Assembly: GCA_947629545.1 (NCBI GenBank)
Contig: CANREE010000010.1
Span: 1-51,132, forward strand
Length of the DNA stretch: 51,132 bases
Direction: 5' to 3'
Origin: an uncultured Lachnospiraceae bacterium
GTDB lineage: Bacteria; Bacillota; Clostridia; Lachnospirales; Lachnospiraceae
Shown here: in pieces, positions 34,189 through 43,528 of the stretch
Layout: every line of letters starts with the position of its first letter
How positions within the stretch are numbered: position 1 is the first letter of the stretch
The notes under the pieces: model-generated
The model's database searches: none
Told to the model about the DNA's origin: nothing
What the model saw: the letters and a program-made list of their open reading frames with translations, nothing else
Position numbers and translations under genes: made by a program

Positions 34189-35883
34189 TTATTTACCGCC
34201 TTCCAGTTTCGCTACGACTTCCTCGATGACCTGCCTGTCAAGGAACGGATAACGTACGCCGTTGATCTCCTGATAATCCTCGTGGCCTTTGCCGATCACG
34301 GCGATCATATCGCCGGGCTGAGCATGCACGATACTGTACTCGATGGCTGCACGCCGGTCCGGAATCTCGATAAACGCGCCGCCGGTCTTCTCAATACTTC
34401 CGCGGATATCTGCCAGAATATCTTCCACCCTTTCAAAACGGGAATTATCCGCCGTCAGGATGCACAGGTCCGCCAGCCGTCCCCCGAGCTCGCCCATGGA
34501 ATAACGCCGGTCTTTCGACCGGTTGCCGCCGCATCCAAAGACGCAGACAAGCCTCTTCGGATGGTAATCCCGAAGCGTCAGCAAAAGACTTTCCATACTG
34601 ACCGCATTATGGGCGTAATCCACAATGACCGTGCAACGCTCCGACGTATGAACGATCTCCATGCGTCCGTTGACATAGAGATGCTCCAGTGCGTGGCAGA
34701 TCTTTTCCTTCGGAAGATCCAGAAAACTGCAGACAGACACCGCCGCCAGCGCGTTATAGACGTTAAACCGGCCGGGAATATTGACCCGCACCTCCAGATT
34801 GTATTTCCCGCTCACCTTAAAGTCCAGACCGACGAAATCCGGCTCCGACACATACCGGATATCATCTGCCATGAAATCCGCCTTGTTGTCAAGCGCATAG
34901 GTGTAACAGGCGTATTTTCCGTCTGCCGCGATCTCAAACGCGGCGTCAGCGGCAGCGCCCCCGGGCAGCAGTTTCGCCGCCTCGCCGTAAGCCGCCATAG
35001 TTTCCTCCACCTGTCTCACGATTCCTGCGTAATGCTCATCGTCCCGGTTAATAAGGCCGACCCGGCAGAGATTCAGAAGCTTGGACTTATAATACAGATA
35101 CTCATCAAAACTGGCGTGCTCATTGGGTCCGATATGGTCATTGGAAATATTCGTAAACAGACCGTAGTCAAATTCAATGCCGTCCACCCGGTGCATCTTA
35201 AGCCCCTGGGAGGATACCTCCATGATCATATATTCACAGCCCTCTTCCGCCATCTGCGCAAAATAACGGTGCAGTTCATAGGATTCCGGCGTCGTATTAG
35301 CCGTGGGATAGGTATGCTCCCCAATAACGGCTCCCGCGGTCCCGATGAGACCCACTTTCTTGCCCGCCGCTTCCAGAATCGCCTTGATCATGTAGGTCGT
35401 AGTCGTCTTTCCCTTAGTGCCGGTGACGCCGATGCAGGTCATCTTTCGTGCCGGGTAGCCGAAACGGGCCGCCGACAAATAGGCGAGAGCCTGGCGGGCG
35501 TTCTCCACGCGGATGACCGTGACCGGCTCTGTAACCGAGGCTGGCTGCGTCCGGACCGTCCGCGCCTGATCCTGATCTGCTCCCGCCGCTTCCGCATGCA
35601 ATGTCCCGGATCGTACCTGAGCAGATCCCGGCTCTGCCTGCGCAGCGCGCAGAAGCGTCATCGTCGCCTCATCCGGTTCCTTCTCCACCACAAATACGCG
35701 CGTCCCCTTCTCAAGCACCTGCGGAATAAAATCATGGGAGTCGATCTTCGTTCCCAGCATGCAGACGAACACCGCCCCCGGCTCCGCCTTTCGGGAATCG
35801 TAAATGACTTCCGACACCTCCGCGTTATCGTCCCCCATCAGCACCTGGTAGTTTAATCCGGCCAAACCTTCCGCTATTTTCAT
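34189..35883 (-). CDS. murE: UDP-MurNAc-dipeptide amino-acid ligase (probably meso-DAP adding)
   Basis: Adds the third residue of the peptidoglycan stem. The protein is 564 residues against a usual 480-500. Features are IYDSRKAEPGAVFVCMLGTKIDSHDFI, P-loop GVTGTKGKTTTTYMIKAI, TTPESYELHRYF, MEVSSQGLKMHRVDGI, FTNISNDHIGPNEH and DYAHNAVSMESLL. The amino-acid selectivity segment reads TADNSRFER; the retained Arg argues for DAP over Lys, although the usual Pro of DNPR is Ser. A low-complexity insert of about 50 residues at 70-121 (bases 35521-35676) explains the length. A GGCGGAGG ribosome site precedes the ATG. It is the first gene of the coupled chain down to thiN. Confidence 0.93.
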   Translation of the reverse strand: MKIAEGLAGLNYQVLMGDDNAEVSEVIYDSRKAEPGAVFVCMLGTKIDSHDFIPQVLEKGTRVFVVEKEPDEATMTLLRAAQAEPGSAQVRSGTLHAEAAGADQDQARTVRTQPASVTEPVTVIRVENARQALAYLSAARFGYPARKMTCIGVTGTKGKTTTTYMIKAILEAAGKKVGLIGTAGAVIGEHTYPTANTTPESYELHRYFAQMAEEGCEYMIMEVSSQGLKMHRVDGIEFDYGLFTNISNDHIGPNEHASFDEYLYYKSKLLNLCRVGLINRDDEHYAGIVRQVEETMAAYGEAAKLLPGGAAADAAFEIAADGKYACYTYALDNKADFMADDIRYVSEPDFVGLDFKVSGKYNLEVRVNIPGRFNVYNALAAVSVCSFLDLPKEKICHALEHLYVNGRMEIVHTSERCTVIVDYAHNAVSMESLLLTLRDYHPKRLVCVFGCGGNRSKDRRYSMGELGGRLADLCILTADNSRFERVEDILADIRGSIEKTGGAFIEIPDRRAAIEYSIVHAQPGDMIAVIGKGHEDYQEINGVRYPFLDRQVIEEVVAKLEGGK

Positions 35884-36095
35884 GTCAACCTCCGCCAGTT
35901 CTCTCGTTTTGCAAGCCTATAACATCATAATATTCCCCAGAAGGGCCGTCTGCGCCTGATCCTTCCTGCATATCCGAACGCACCGTATATCGTCATTCCT
36001 GCGCTCTGACACAATGCAGGGCCGCTGCAGGGCCGGATCTTTTTACCGTAATCTGCGGCATGTCCGGATCCGTCCCGCGGCAGCCCCGCCTCAGC
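35884..36095. other. Intergenic region between fhs and murE
   Basis: 212 bases with no gene. No clear terminator for fhs is visible; the nearest structure is a GGCC-rich direct/inverted repeat near 36012-36030 without a U-run. An AT-rich stretch about 35-60 bases before murE could hold its promoter, but no paired hexamers are convincing. Confidence 0.5.
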
Positions 36096-37766
36096 TTAGA
36101 ATAATCCTACGATCTTTCCTTCTTCGTTCACATCGATATTGTCCGCCGCCGGCTTCTTCGGCAGTCCCGGCATGGTCATAATCGCGCCGGTGATCGCCAC
36201 CACAAAGCCCGCGCCCGCCGACACATAGACGTCGCGGACATTGATACGGAAACCGGTGGGCCGTCCCAGCTTGTTCTGGTCGTCCGACAGGGAATACTGG
36301 GTCTTGGCCATGCAGACCGGCATGCGTCCGAAGCCCATCGCCTCGATCTGCTTAAGTGCCTTCGCCGCCGCGGGCGCGTAATCCACGCCGTCGGCTCCGT
36401 AGATCTCCTTCGCCACGGTCTCGATCTTTTCCGCCAGGCTCAGCTCGTCGCTGTACAGCGGATGATAATGGCTCTCCTTCGTTTCCAGAGTTTCGATCAC
36501 TTTGGAAGCCAGGGCCTCGCCGCCCGCGCCGCCTTTGGCCCAGACCTCGGACAGGGCGAATTCGCAGCCCCGTTTCTCGCAGAAATCACGGATGAACGCA
36601 TACTCCGCCTCGGTATCGGTCAGGAAGGAATTGAGCGTCACAACTACCGGCACGCCGTACTTCTGGATGTTCTCGATGTGCTTCTCCAGATTCACGACGC
36701 CCTTCTTAAGCGCCTCCAGATTCTCTGTGCCAAGCTCCGTCTTCGGTACGCCGCCGTTGTATTTCAGCGCACGGACCGTCGCCACCAGCACCACAGCATC
36801 CGGTTTCAGTCCCGCCATGCGGCACTTGATATCCAGGAACTTCTCCGCGCCCAGATCCGCGCCGAAACCGGCCTCCGTCACGACGATATCCGCCAGCTTG
36901 AGCGCCGTCTTCGTTGCCCGGACGCTGTTACAGCCGTGGGCGATATTTGCGAACGGTCCGCCGTGAACCATGGCGCCGTTGTGTTCCAGAGTCTGAATCA
37001 GATTGGGCTTGATCGCATCCTTCAGAAGCGCCGCCATCGCGCCCACCGCGTTCAGATCCTTCGCAGTCACCGGCTCACCGGCGTAATTGTAAGCCACGAT
37101 GATCCGGCCGAGCCTGTCCTTCAGATCCTCCATATTATCTGCCAGACACAGGATCGCCATGATCTCCGACGCCACGGTGATGATGAAATGATCCTCCCGC
37201 ACGAAGCCGTCCGCCTTGGCGCCGAGGCCGATCACGATATTGCGCAGCGCCCGGTCGTTCATGTCCAGGCATCGTTTCCAGAGCACCTGCCGGGTGTCGA
37301 TTCCAAGGGCGTTGCCCTGATGGATATGGTTGTCCAGAAGCGCCGCCAACAGGTTATTGGCAGATGTGATCGCATGAAAATCTCCCGTAAAATGGAGGTT
37401 CAGGTCCTCCATCGGCACCACCTGAGCATATCCGCCGCCGGCCGCGCCGCCTTTGATGCCGAAGCACGGTCCCAGGGACGGCTCGCGCAGGGCCAGCATC
37501 GTCTTCTTTCCCAGACGGTTCAGCGCGTCGGCCAGACCGATGCTCGTGGTCGTCTTGCCCTCTCCTGCGGGAGTCGGATTGATTGCCGTCACCAGAACCA
37601 GCTTCCCGTCGGGACGGTCCTTGACCTGTTCCCAGAGTTCATCGGTCAGCTTCGCCTTGTACTTTCCGTAGAGTTCCAGATCATCCTCGGCGATCCCGTA
37701 GTTTGCCGCCACCTCGCGGATGGGCAGCATTGTCGCCTCCTGCGCAATCTGAATGTCTGTTTTCAT
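36096..37766 (-). CDS. fhs: Formate--tetrahydrofolate ligase
   Basis: ATP-dependent synthesis of 10-formyl-THF from formate and THF, feeding one-carbon metabolism and, in acetogens, the Wood-Ljungdahl methyl branch. The protein is 556 residues, normal. The P-loop [16 protein letters not shown] is near residue 70. Also typical are [69 protein letters not shown], and the C-terminal [30 protein letters not shown]. An AAGGAGG ribosome site precedes the ATG. It follows ftsK by 88 bp. Presence alone does not show acetogenesis, because many fermenters carry it for purine and fMet synthesis. Confidence 0.98.
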   Translation of the reverse strand: MKTDIQIAQEATMLPIREVAANYGIAEDDLELYGKYKAKLTDELWEQVKDRPDGKLVLVTAINPTPAGEGKTTTSIGLADALNRLGKKTMLALREPSLGPCFGIKGGAAGGGYAQVVPMEDLNLHFTGDFHAITSANNLLAALLDNHIHQGNALGIDTRQVLWKRCLDMNDRALRNIVIGLGAKADGFVREDHFIITVASEIMAILCLADNMEDLKDRLGRIIVAYNYAGEPVTAKDLNAVGAMAALLKDAIKPNLIQTLEHNGAMVHGGPFANIAHGCNSVRATKTALKLADIVVTEAGFGADLGAEKFLDIKCRMAGLKPDAVVLVATVRALKYNGGVPKTELGTENLEALKKGVVNLEKHIENIQKYGVPVVVTLNSFLTDTEAEYAFIRDFCEKRGCEFALSEVWAKGGAGGEALASKVIETLETKESHYHPLYSDELSLAEKIETVAKEIYGADGVDYAPAAAKALKQIEAMGFGRMPVCMAKTQYSLSDDQNKLGRPTGFRINVRDVYVSAGAGFVVAITGAIMTMPGLPKKPAADNIDVNEEGKIVGLF

Positions 37767-37854
37767 GTGTCAATGTCCTCCTTGCTATATGTGAAAACAT
37801 GTGTTGGGTAACCTTTCGGCCTCAGCAGCCGTCTTCTTTCGCGGAACGCTTTTC

Positions 37855-40719
37855 TCATCCGTTCAGCATGGCCTCAAACTCCTCTGCCGTCATCAGGATC
37901 TTTCTGGGCTTGGTTCCCTCCTCCTCGCCTACGACGCCGGCCTCCGCCAGCTGATCCATGATCCGGGCCGCCCGGTTGAATCCGATCTTGTACATCCGCT
38001 GCAGCATACCGATCGAAGCCTTGTCCTTCTCGATGATAAACCTTCCTGCCTGAGCAAAATACTCATCCCGGTCACTGTGCTCCTCTCCTCCGGTATCCGC
38101 CGACGGCATGGAGATCTGGCTTTCAATATCAATATCATAACCGGCATCCATACCCTGATTTTTCAGGAAATCGACCACTTTCGCCACTTCACCGTCCGTA
38201 ACCAGAGCGCCCTGGACACGCTGGGGTTTGGGCATACCCGCCGGATAGAACAGCATATCGCCCTTGCCAAGCAGTTTCTCTGCACCGACCATATCGAGAA
38301 TCGTTCTGGAATCGACGCCGGAGGATACCGCAAAGGCGATCCTTGACGGCACATTGGCCTTGATCAGACCGGTAATAACATTCACCGACGGTCTCTGCGT
38401 CGCGATCACCAGATGGATCCCGGCCGCGCGGGCCAACTGGGCCAGACGGCAAATGGAATCCTCCACTTCACCCGGAGCCACCATCATCAGATCCGCAAGC
38501 TCGTCGATGATAATGACGATCTGAGGCATCTTTACCGGCTTATTCTCATCTTCCACGTCACCGATGGCCTCAACCTTCGCGTTATAGCCCTTGAGGTCAC
38601 GAACACCGGCGGCGGCGAATTTCTTATAACGGTCATCCATCTCGGCCACAGCCCAGTTCAGCGCCCCGGAAGCCTTCTTCGGATCCGTCACCACAGGGAT
38701 CAGCAAATGCGGAATCCCATTGTAGGAACTCAGTTCGACCACCTTCGGATCCACCATAATCAGCTTCACATCCTCCGGGGCTGCTTTGTAAATGATACTG
38801 ATAATCAATGTATTGATACAGACCGACTTGCCGGAACCGGTGGCTCCCGCGATCAGCATATGGGGCATCTTCGCAATGTCGGTAACAACCACCTGACCTC
38901 CGATGTCCTTGCCCACCGCAAAAGTCAGTCTCGACTGGCTGTTCCTGAATTCCTCTGATTCCAGAAGCTCCCGCAGACAGACCGCGTTCTTCTCCTTGTT
39001 CGGCACCTCGATACCCACGGCAGATTTGCCGGGGATCGGCGCCTCGATACGGATATCTGCGGCAGCCAGACTCAGTTTGATATCGTCGGCCAGACCCACG
39101 ATCCGGCTGACCTTCACACCCTGTTCCGGATGCAGCTCATAACGGGTCACCGATGGTCCGCAGCTGACATTGGTCACTGTAACGCCCACGCCGAAATCCC
39201 GCAGCGTCTGCTGTAATTTGATCGCCGTCTCACGGTATTCCTTATCCGTCCCGGCTGCGGACCCGCTGTTCCCGCGGTTCAGCAGATTTATGGGCGGGAA
39301 AATATATTTCTTCTTCACCACGGGCTTGGGGTTCGGCGCTGTCTGCTGCCGTCCTGTTCTGCCGGCAGCATTCCCATCCGACCCTGCCGTCCGGGTGCCT
39401 GTCTGCGCGGCCTGTTCGTCGATACCTCCGAATTTTTCATCCCGCGCTTCCTGTCGGCGGCTTTCCAGCTTCTTCTGCAGTGCCTCCGTATCGCTCTCGA
39501 TAACCTTACCGGAAGCGGTTACCACACGCTTCGTACCCTCTTCTACCGTGATAATACCGCCAATCACATCCGTCTTGTCCGGTGCCGGCGGTTCCTCCTC
39601 GTCTGCATCAGCCGTAATTTCCTGCCAGACTTCCCCGCCATCCGACGGACCGTTCAAAGCAGGATCCGGCAGCTCCGACGTTCCTTCAAAGTCCGACTCT
39701 GTCACCCCGCCGTCAGGGTCGAACGGCACCGAATCATCCTCCGGGTCAATATAAACCGGCGGCCTGATAATACTGCCGGTAAAGACATCCGCCGGACTGG
39801 CAGTCCGATCCCTGTATTCCTTCGGCAGGAGCTCCTCCATGAATTCCTGATTGCCGACTTCAGGATCAAACTCTCTCTCTTCAACACTGATCAGTCTGGG
39901 GCCGCGCCCGCTGGCAACGCTCTGTGCGTCCGTATCAAAAGATTCCTCTTCCGGGACGTAGTCTTCCTGCTCCCAGTCATCCGCCTCTTCCCCGGAAATA
40001 TCTTCCAGCTTGGTGGAACTGAGATTTACGCCCCGCACCTTCTGTTCCTCACGCAGACGTCTCTTCTTCTCTTCGCGCACGACGCGCCGGCGATCCGCAT
40101 CCTCTTTCGCATACTGATACGCCCTGCCGCCGCCGCGTTTTACTGCTGAAACAACCGACCGTTCCGTAATGCAGACAATACAGATCACCAGAATTGCCAG
40201 CAGAATCAGATATGCACCGATCGTCCCCAAAAGAGAAGCGGTTCCCATAACCAGTACCCCGCCCAAAAGCCCGCCGCCAAGACCGTTCTCAGCACAACGG
40301 ACATAAATCTCCGTCAGTTTCTGCCCCGGCACATAGCCGGCACCGAATATAAGCTCCGCCAGACCGCTCACAATCCATACGCCAACGATCACAGCGGCCA
40401 GCTTGACGCTGGCCAGACGATTCCCACGGTTGGCCATGGCAAAGCATGTCCCCGCAAAGAGCAGAAGCGGAGCAATAAATCCGACCATGCCAAACAGCCC
40501 AAGCTGCACGGAACGGAGCACCCCGCCCAACGTGCCGCAGAGCCGGAAATTACTTAAAAATAAAAGAACTGCCACAGCAAAAGACGCCAGTATAAATATT
40601 TCCGCCGGAAGGAAACTTTCCTCCGGCTCAGGCGTCCTGCGGGTATTGGACCGCGGTTTGGATGAAGCGGACTTCTTTCCGCCGGCTGTGGATTTTCTGT
40701 GGTTTGTAGTATTCGCCAC
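37855..40719 (-). CDS. ftsK: DNA translocase FtsK/SpoIIIE
   Basis: Septal DNA pump that clears chromosomes at division (or into the forespore). The protein is 954 residues. After a basic, Ser/Thr-rich start come four membrane helices (about 38-60, 70-95, 105-130, 155-195), then a charged and acidic linker to about 480. The motor domain has Walker [18 protein letters not shown] (about 621-637) and Walker [15 protein letters not shown] (about 733-746), and [24 protein letters not shown]. The C-terminal gamma winged helix ([30 protein letters not shown]) reads KOPS/SRS-like orienting sequences. The start is GTG at 40719, placed 10 nt after AAGGAGG. Assignment between FtsK and SpoIIIE is not possible from sequence alone. 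Confidence 0.96.
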   Translation of the reverse strand: MANTTNHRKSTAGGKKSASSKPRSNTRRTPEPEESFLPAEIFILASFAVAVLLFLSNFRLCGTLGGVLRSVQLGLFGMVGFIAPLLLFAGTCFAMANRGNRLASVKLAAVIVGVWIVSGLAELIFGAGYVPGQKLTEIYVRCAENGLGGGLLGGVLVMGTASLLGTIGAYLILLAILVICIVCITERSVVSAVKRGGGRAYQYAKEDADRRRVVREEKKRRLREEQKVRGVNLSSTKLEDISGEEADDWEQEDYVPEEESFDTDAQSVASGRGPRLISVEEREFDPEVGNQEFMEELLPKEYRDRTASPADVFTGSIIRPPVYIDPEDDSVPFDPDGGVTESDFEGTSELPDPALNGPSDGGEVWQEITADADEEEPPAPDKTDVIGGIITVEEGTKRVVTASGKVIESDTEALQKKLESRRQEARDEKFGGIDEQAAQTGTRTAGSDGNAAGRTGRQQTAPNPKPVVKKKYIFPPINLLNRGNSGSAAGTDKEYRETAIKLQQTLRDFGVGVTVTNVSCGPSVTRYELHPEQGVKVSRIVGLADDIKLSLAAADIRIEAPIPGKSAVGIEVPNKEKNAVCLRELLESEEFRNSQSRLTFAVGKDIGGQVVVTDIAKMPHMLIAGATGSGKSVCINTLIISIIYKAAPEDVKLIMVDPKVVELSSYNGIPHLLIPVVTDPKKASGALNWAVAEMDDRYKKFAAAGVRDLKGYNAKVEAIGDVEDENKPVKMPQIVIIIDELADLMMVAPGEVEDSICRLAQLARAAGIHLVIATQRPSVNVITGLIKANVPSRIAFAVSSGVDSRTILDMVGAEKLLGKGDMLFYPAGMPKPQRVQGALVTDGEVAKVVDFLKNQGMDAGYDIDIESQISMPSADTGGEEHSDRDEYFAQAGRFIIEKDKASIGMLQRMYKIGFNRAARIMDQLAEAGVVGEEEGTKPRKILMTAEEFEAMLNG

Positions 40720-40756
40720 GCTGTATCTGCCTCCTTATCTCTCCCCACCGAAGTAT

Positions 40757-40785
40757 AGTATACAAAATATAGAAGGAAATTGCAA
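40757..40785 (-). promoter_or_regulatory. Promoter for ftsK
   Basis: On the minus strand TTGCAA (40780-40785) and TATACT (40757-40762) are separated by exactly 17 bases in an AT-rich pocket. This is the best promoter-like sequence in the window and lies about 38 bases before the GTG start of ftsK. Confidence 0.65.
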
Positions 40786-40841
40786 GGCAAACACGATATT
40801 TTCCATTCCCGGGCAAGACCGGCCTGCCGCCGTATATTCCG

Positions 40842-41387
40842 TCATCCGTCCACCAGCCATACGCCTTCCAGCGCCAGCAGTTTGCGCTTTATATCAAGCC
40901 CTGCCGCGTATCCGGTCAGGCTGCCGTCGGTTCCGACGACCCGATGACATGGAATAACGATGGAGATCGGATTATGGCCCACCGCGCCGCCGACAGCCTG
41001 CGCGGACATGGTCCTGCGACATACCGCACCGGCGCCGGTATGCATATCGATACCCTGAAGTTCCGCGGCGGCCCGCCGCGCCAGTTCCTTATAGGTGGTA
41101 AGCTCCCCGTAAGGGATCTCCGTGAGATAGCGCCAGATCATTTTCCGAAAACCGCTCCCCTCCGGGCGCAGCGGCAGCTCCCCCGGCCGCGGCTTCTCCC
41201 CCGCGAAGTACCGGTCCAGCCAGTCCTTCGCCTGCGCAAACACCGGCAGATCCTCCCTGCGCGGCGGCAGTTCCTTTAAGCCTCCCAGATAATATTTCTG
41301 TCCTTCGACCCACAGCCCCGTAAGCGCCTCTCCGTCGGAAGCCAGCGTCAGGCGGCCGACCGGGGAGTCATAAAAGGATGTGTACAT
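40842..41387 (-). CDS. ogt: Methylated-DNA--protein-cysteine methyltransferase
   Basis: Suicide repair protein that moves alkyl groups from O6-alkylguanine to its own cysteine. The protein is 181 residues. The acceptor is Cys147 in VIPCHRVVG. The helix-turn-helix region (PYGELTTYKELARRAAAEL) and the Asn-hinge segment (GGAVGHNPISIVIPCHR) are present. About 12 extra residues (GIDMHTGAGAVCRRTM) lie before the hinge, and the usual arginine-finger position (xRAVG) reads SAQAVG here; a preceding CRR could substitute. It is the last gene of the hydrolase-glxK-AEC-ogt cluster, with three bases between it and the AEC carrier. Confidence 0.92.
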   Translation of the reverse strand: MYTSFYDSPVGRLTLASDGEALTGLWVEGQKYYLGGLKELPPRREDLPVFAQAKDWLDRYFAGEKPRPGELPLRPEGSGFRKMIWRYLTEIPYGELTTYKELARRAAAELQGIDMHTGAGAVCRRTMSAQAVGGAVGHNPISIVIPCHRVVGTDGSLTGYAAGLDIKRKLLALEGVWLVDG

Positions 41388-41390
41388 TTT

Positions 41391-42308
41391 CTACCTCCAA
41401 AACATGTTCGCCAGCCCCACGACAAGCGGCAGACTCGCGATACTCAGCACCGTACTCAGGCAGATATCCCGCACGGCTCCCCTGTAATCCTTCTGAAACA
41501 TCTGGGCAAAGATCGCCACGTTGGCGCCCACCGGCGCGGAAGCCACGATCAGCACGGCCAGACGGATCATCATATATTCAGCCGGGATCAGCGAAAGCAG
41601 CGCGATCGTCAGAAGCGGGATCACGAGAAGCCTTATCAGACAGCACAGGTAGGTAAGTCCGCTGGTGAACAGATCCCGAAGCGACATCTGGGCCAGGTGA
41701 GAACCGATCACCAGCATGGCGACGGGCCCGTTCATGGAAGCCAGCGTGCCCATGACTCCCCTCAGGGTCTGCGGCACCGGAACCGGCAGGAAAAACAGCA
41801 GGAGTCCGACAGCCAGACTCAGCACCACCGGGTTCGTCGCAATCCGCTTTAAGCTGACCGTGGCCGGATCCTTCGTGATCGAGTAGACGCCGAACGTCCA
41901 CTGCAGGGTATTCAGAAGCGCCACATAGGACACCACATAGAAAACCGCTCCTTCGCCCAGAGTCATCTGCACAAGCGGGATCCCGATAAAGCCCGCGTTG
42001 GAAAATGATGCGCCGAACTGGCAGATGGCGGATCTTTTCTTAAACACCAGCGTGCTTACCGTCATGGAAAGCAGAAGCGATCCCGCTGCCGCCGCGAAAG
42101 ACAAAAGGATCTCCATAAGCATCTGCAGCGTGAAATCCCTGGCATAGGAATTCACTATGACCACCGGCGTGATCACATACAGCAGAAGCTTCCCCAGCTC
42201 CCCGCTGCCCTGGGTCGTCAGAAGATGGTTCTTAAACATCAGGTAGCCGATCAGAAGATAGATGAGCATCACCAGATTCTGACGGAAAAGCAATAAAACG
42301 ACATCCAT
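41391..42308 (-). CDS. AEC-family (auxin efflux carrier-like) transporter
   Basis: A 305-residue membrane protein with about ten helices in two inverted halves. It matches the AEC/membrane-transport family that includes malate, malonate and other carboxylate carriers; segments such as YVITPVVIVNSYARDF, NAGFIGIPLVQMTLGEGAVFYVV and ASAPVGANVAIFAQMFQKD fit the conserved crossing regions. The substrate is not determined by sequence. Its place 33 bp after glycerate kinase suggests, by inference only, a carboxylate such as glycerate. An AGGGAGGAG ribosome site precedes the ATG. Confidence 0.85.
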   Translation of the reverse strand: MDVVLLLFRQNLVMLIYLLIGYLMFKNHLLTTQGSGELGKLLLYVITPVVIVNSYARDFTLQMLMEILLSFAAAAGSLLLSMTVSTLVFKKRSAICQFGASFSNAGFIGIPLVQMTLGEGAVFYVVSYVALLNTLQWTFGVYSITKDPATVSLKRIATNPVVLSLAVGLLLFFLPVPVPQTLRGVMGTLASMNGPVAMLVIGSHLAQMSLRDLFTSGLTYLCCLIRLLVIPLLTIALLSLIPAEYMMIRLAVLIVASAPVGANVAIFAQMFQKDYRGAVRDICLSTVLSIASLPLVVGLANMFWR

Positions 42309-42341
42309 GGAATAACTACTCCTCCCTATACTCTCCTGTTG

Positions 42342-43487
42342 TTAGTTTGCTGCGAAGGTTTTCACGACCCGAAAGACCTGTTCTACGGTAGCAGCCATAT
42401 TTGCTCTGGCGTTTTCCGGCTCCATGGCCTCCTCCAGAGATACGGCTCCCTGAAGGATGGGGAAGTAGGCGTCGATTCCTTCCGCGTTGCAGGCAACGGC
42501 GTCTCTGGTCACGCAGCCGGCGAACCCCAGAACCGGCTTGCCGAATTTCTTGGCGGTCTTCGCCACGCCGATGGGGGCTTTGCCCATGACGGTCTGACCG
42601 TCCAGACGGCCTTCTCCCGTTACAACGATATCCGCATCCTTCACATAATCTTCCAGCCGGGTCTCATCCAGAACAATCCTGATACCAGATTCCAGCGTTG
42701 CGTTGGTGAAGGTAAGGAATGCGAAGCCAAGGCCGCCGGCAGCTCCGGTTCCGGGATATGCAGCGTCAGTGCCAGGATACTTTTCTTTGGCAATCGCCGC
42801 GTAACGGGCCAGCCATCCGTCCATTTCCCGGATGATTTCCGGCGTAGCGCCCTTCTGGGGACCGTAGATCACGCTGCAGCCCTGCTCGCCGCAGAGAGGA
42901 TTGGTCACATCGCAGGCGATCCTGAAGGTACACTGGGACAGTTCCGGCATCACATCCTCATCGGTGATCCGCGCGATATCCGCCAGACCTTTTCCGTAAG
43001 GAGACACGGACCTGCCCTCCGCGTCCAGAAATTCGTATCCCAGGGCCTTAAGCATACCAATGCCGCCGTCATTGGTAGCGCTTCCTCCGATACCCACAAT
43101 AAACCGGCGGCATCCCTTGCGGATAGCGTCTCTGATGACCTCGCCGACGCCGTAGGTGGTGGTGTTCAGCGGATTCCGCAGTTCGTCGGGAACCTGGGTA
43201 ATGCCTGCGGCCCCGGCCATTTCGATAATGGCGGTCTTACTGCCGGAAATGATGCCATACGGACAGTCTACCGGTTTGCCGAGAGGGCCTGTCACCTGAA
43301 CGTGCCGGATTTCACCGCCCATACCGCAGGTAAGAGCCTCCACGGTGCCTTCGCCGCCGTCAGCCAGAGGCCGGACACAGACCTCCGCATCCGGATAGAC
43401 CCGCCTCACGCCTGAGGCGATGGCCTGTCCGGCTTCCAGAGAGGAGAGACTGCCTTTCAGAGAGTCGATTGCTACGGTCACTTTCAT
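42342..43487 (-). CDS. glxK: Glycerate kinase (GlxK/GarK type)
   Basis: Phosphorylates D-glycerate, most GlxK/GarK enzymes giving 2-phosphoglycerate. The protein is 381 residues, normal. The start MKVTVAIDSLKGSLSSLEAGQAIASGVRRVYPDAEV and LADGGEGTVEAL are diagnostic. Also present are TAIIEMAGAAGITQV, IVGIGGSATNDGGIGMLKALGYEFLDAEG and DIVVTGEGRLDGQT. An AAAGGGGG ribosome site precedes the ATG. It lies between an alpha/beta hydrolase and an AEC carrier. Together with the carrier it suggests glycerate use, but the hydrolase partner is unexplained. Confidence 0.94.
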   Translation of the reverse strand: MKVTVAIDSLKGSLSSLEAGQAIASGVRRVYPDAEVCVRPLADGGEGTVEALTCGMGGEIRHVQVTGPLGKPVDCPYGIISGSKTAIIEMAGAAGITQVPDELRNPLNTTTYGVGEVIRDAIRKGCRRFIVGIGGSATNDGGIGMLKALGYEFLDAEGRSVSPYGKGLADIARITDEDVMPELSQCTFRIACDVTNPLCGEQGCSVIYGPQKGATPEIIREMDGWLARYAAIAKEKYPGTDAAYPGTGAAGGLGFAFLTFTNATLESGIRIVLDETRLEDYVKDADIVVTGEGRLDGQTVMGKAPIGVAKTAKKFGKPVLGFAGCVTRDAVACNAEGIDAYFPILQGAVSLEEAMEPENARANMAATVEQVFRVVKTFAAN

Positions 43488-43528
43488 AACAAACCCCCTT
43501 TTGTTCGCCGATATTAATTTAGCATGAT

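Noticed and set aside
36012-36030. Terminator after fhs
   Set aside because: The GGCC-rich repeat is not followed by a U-run on the minus strand.
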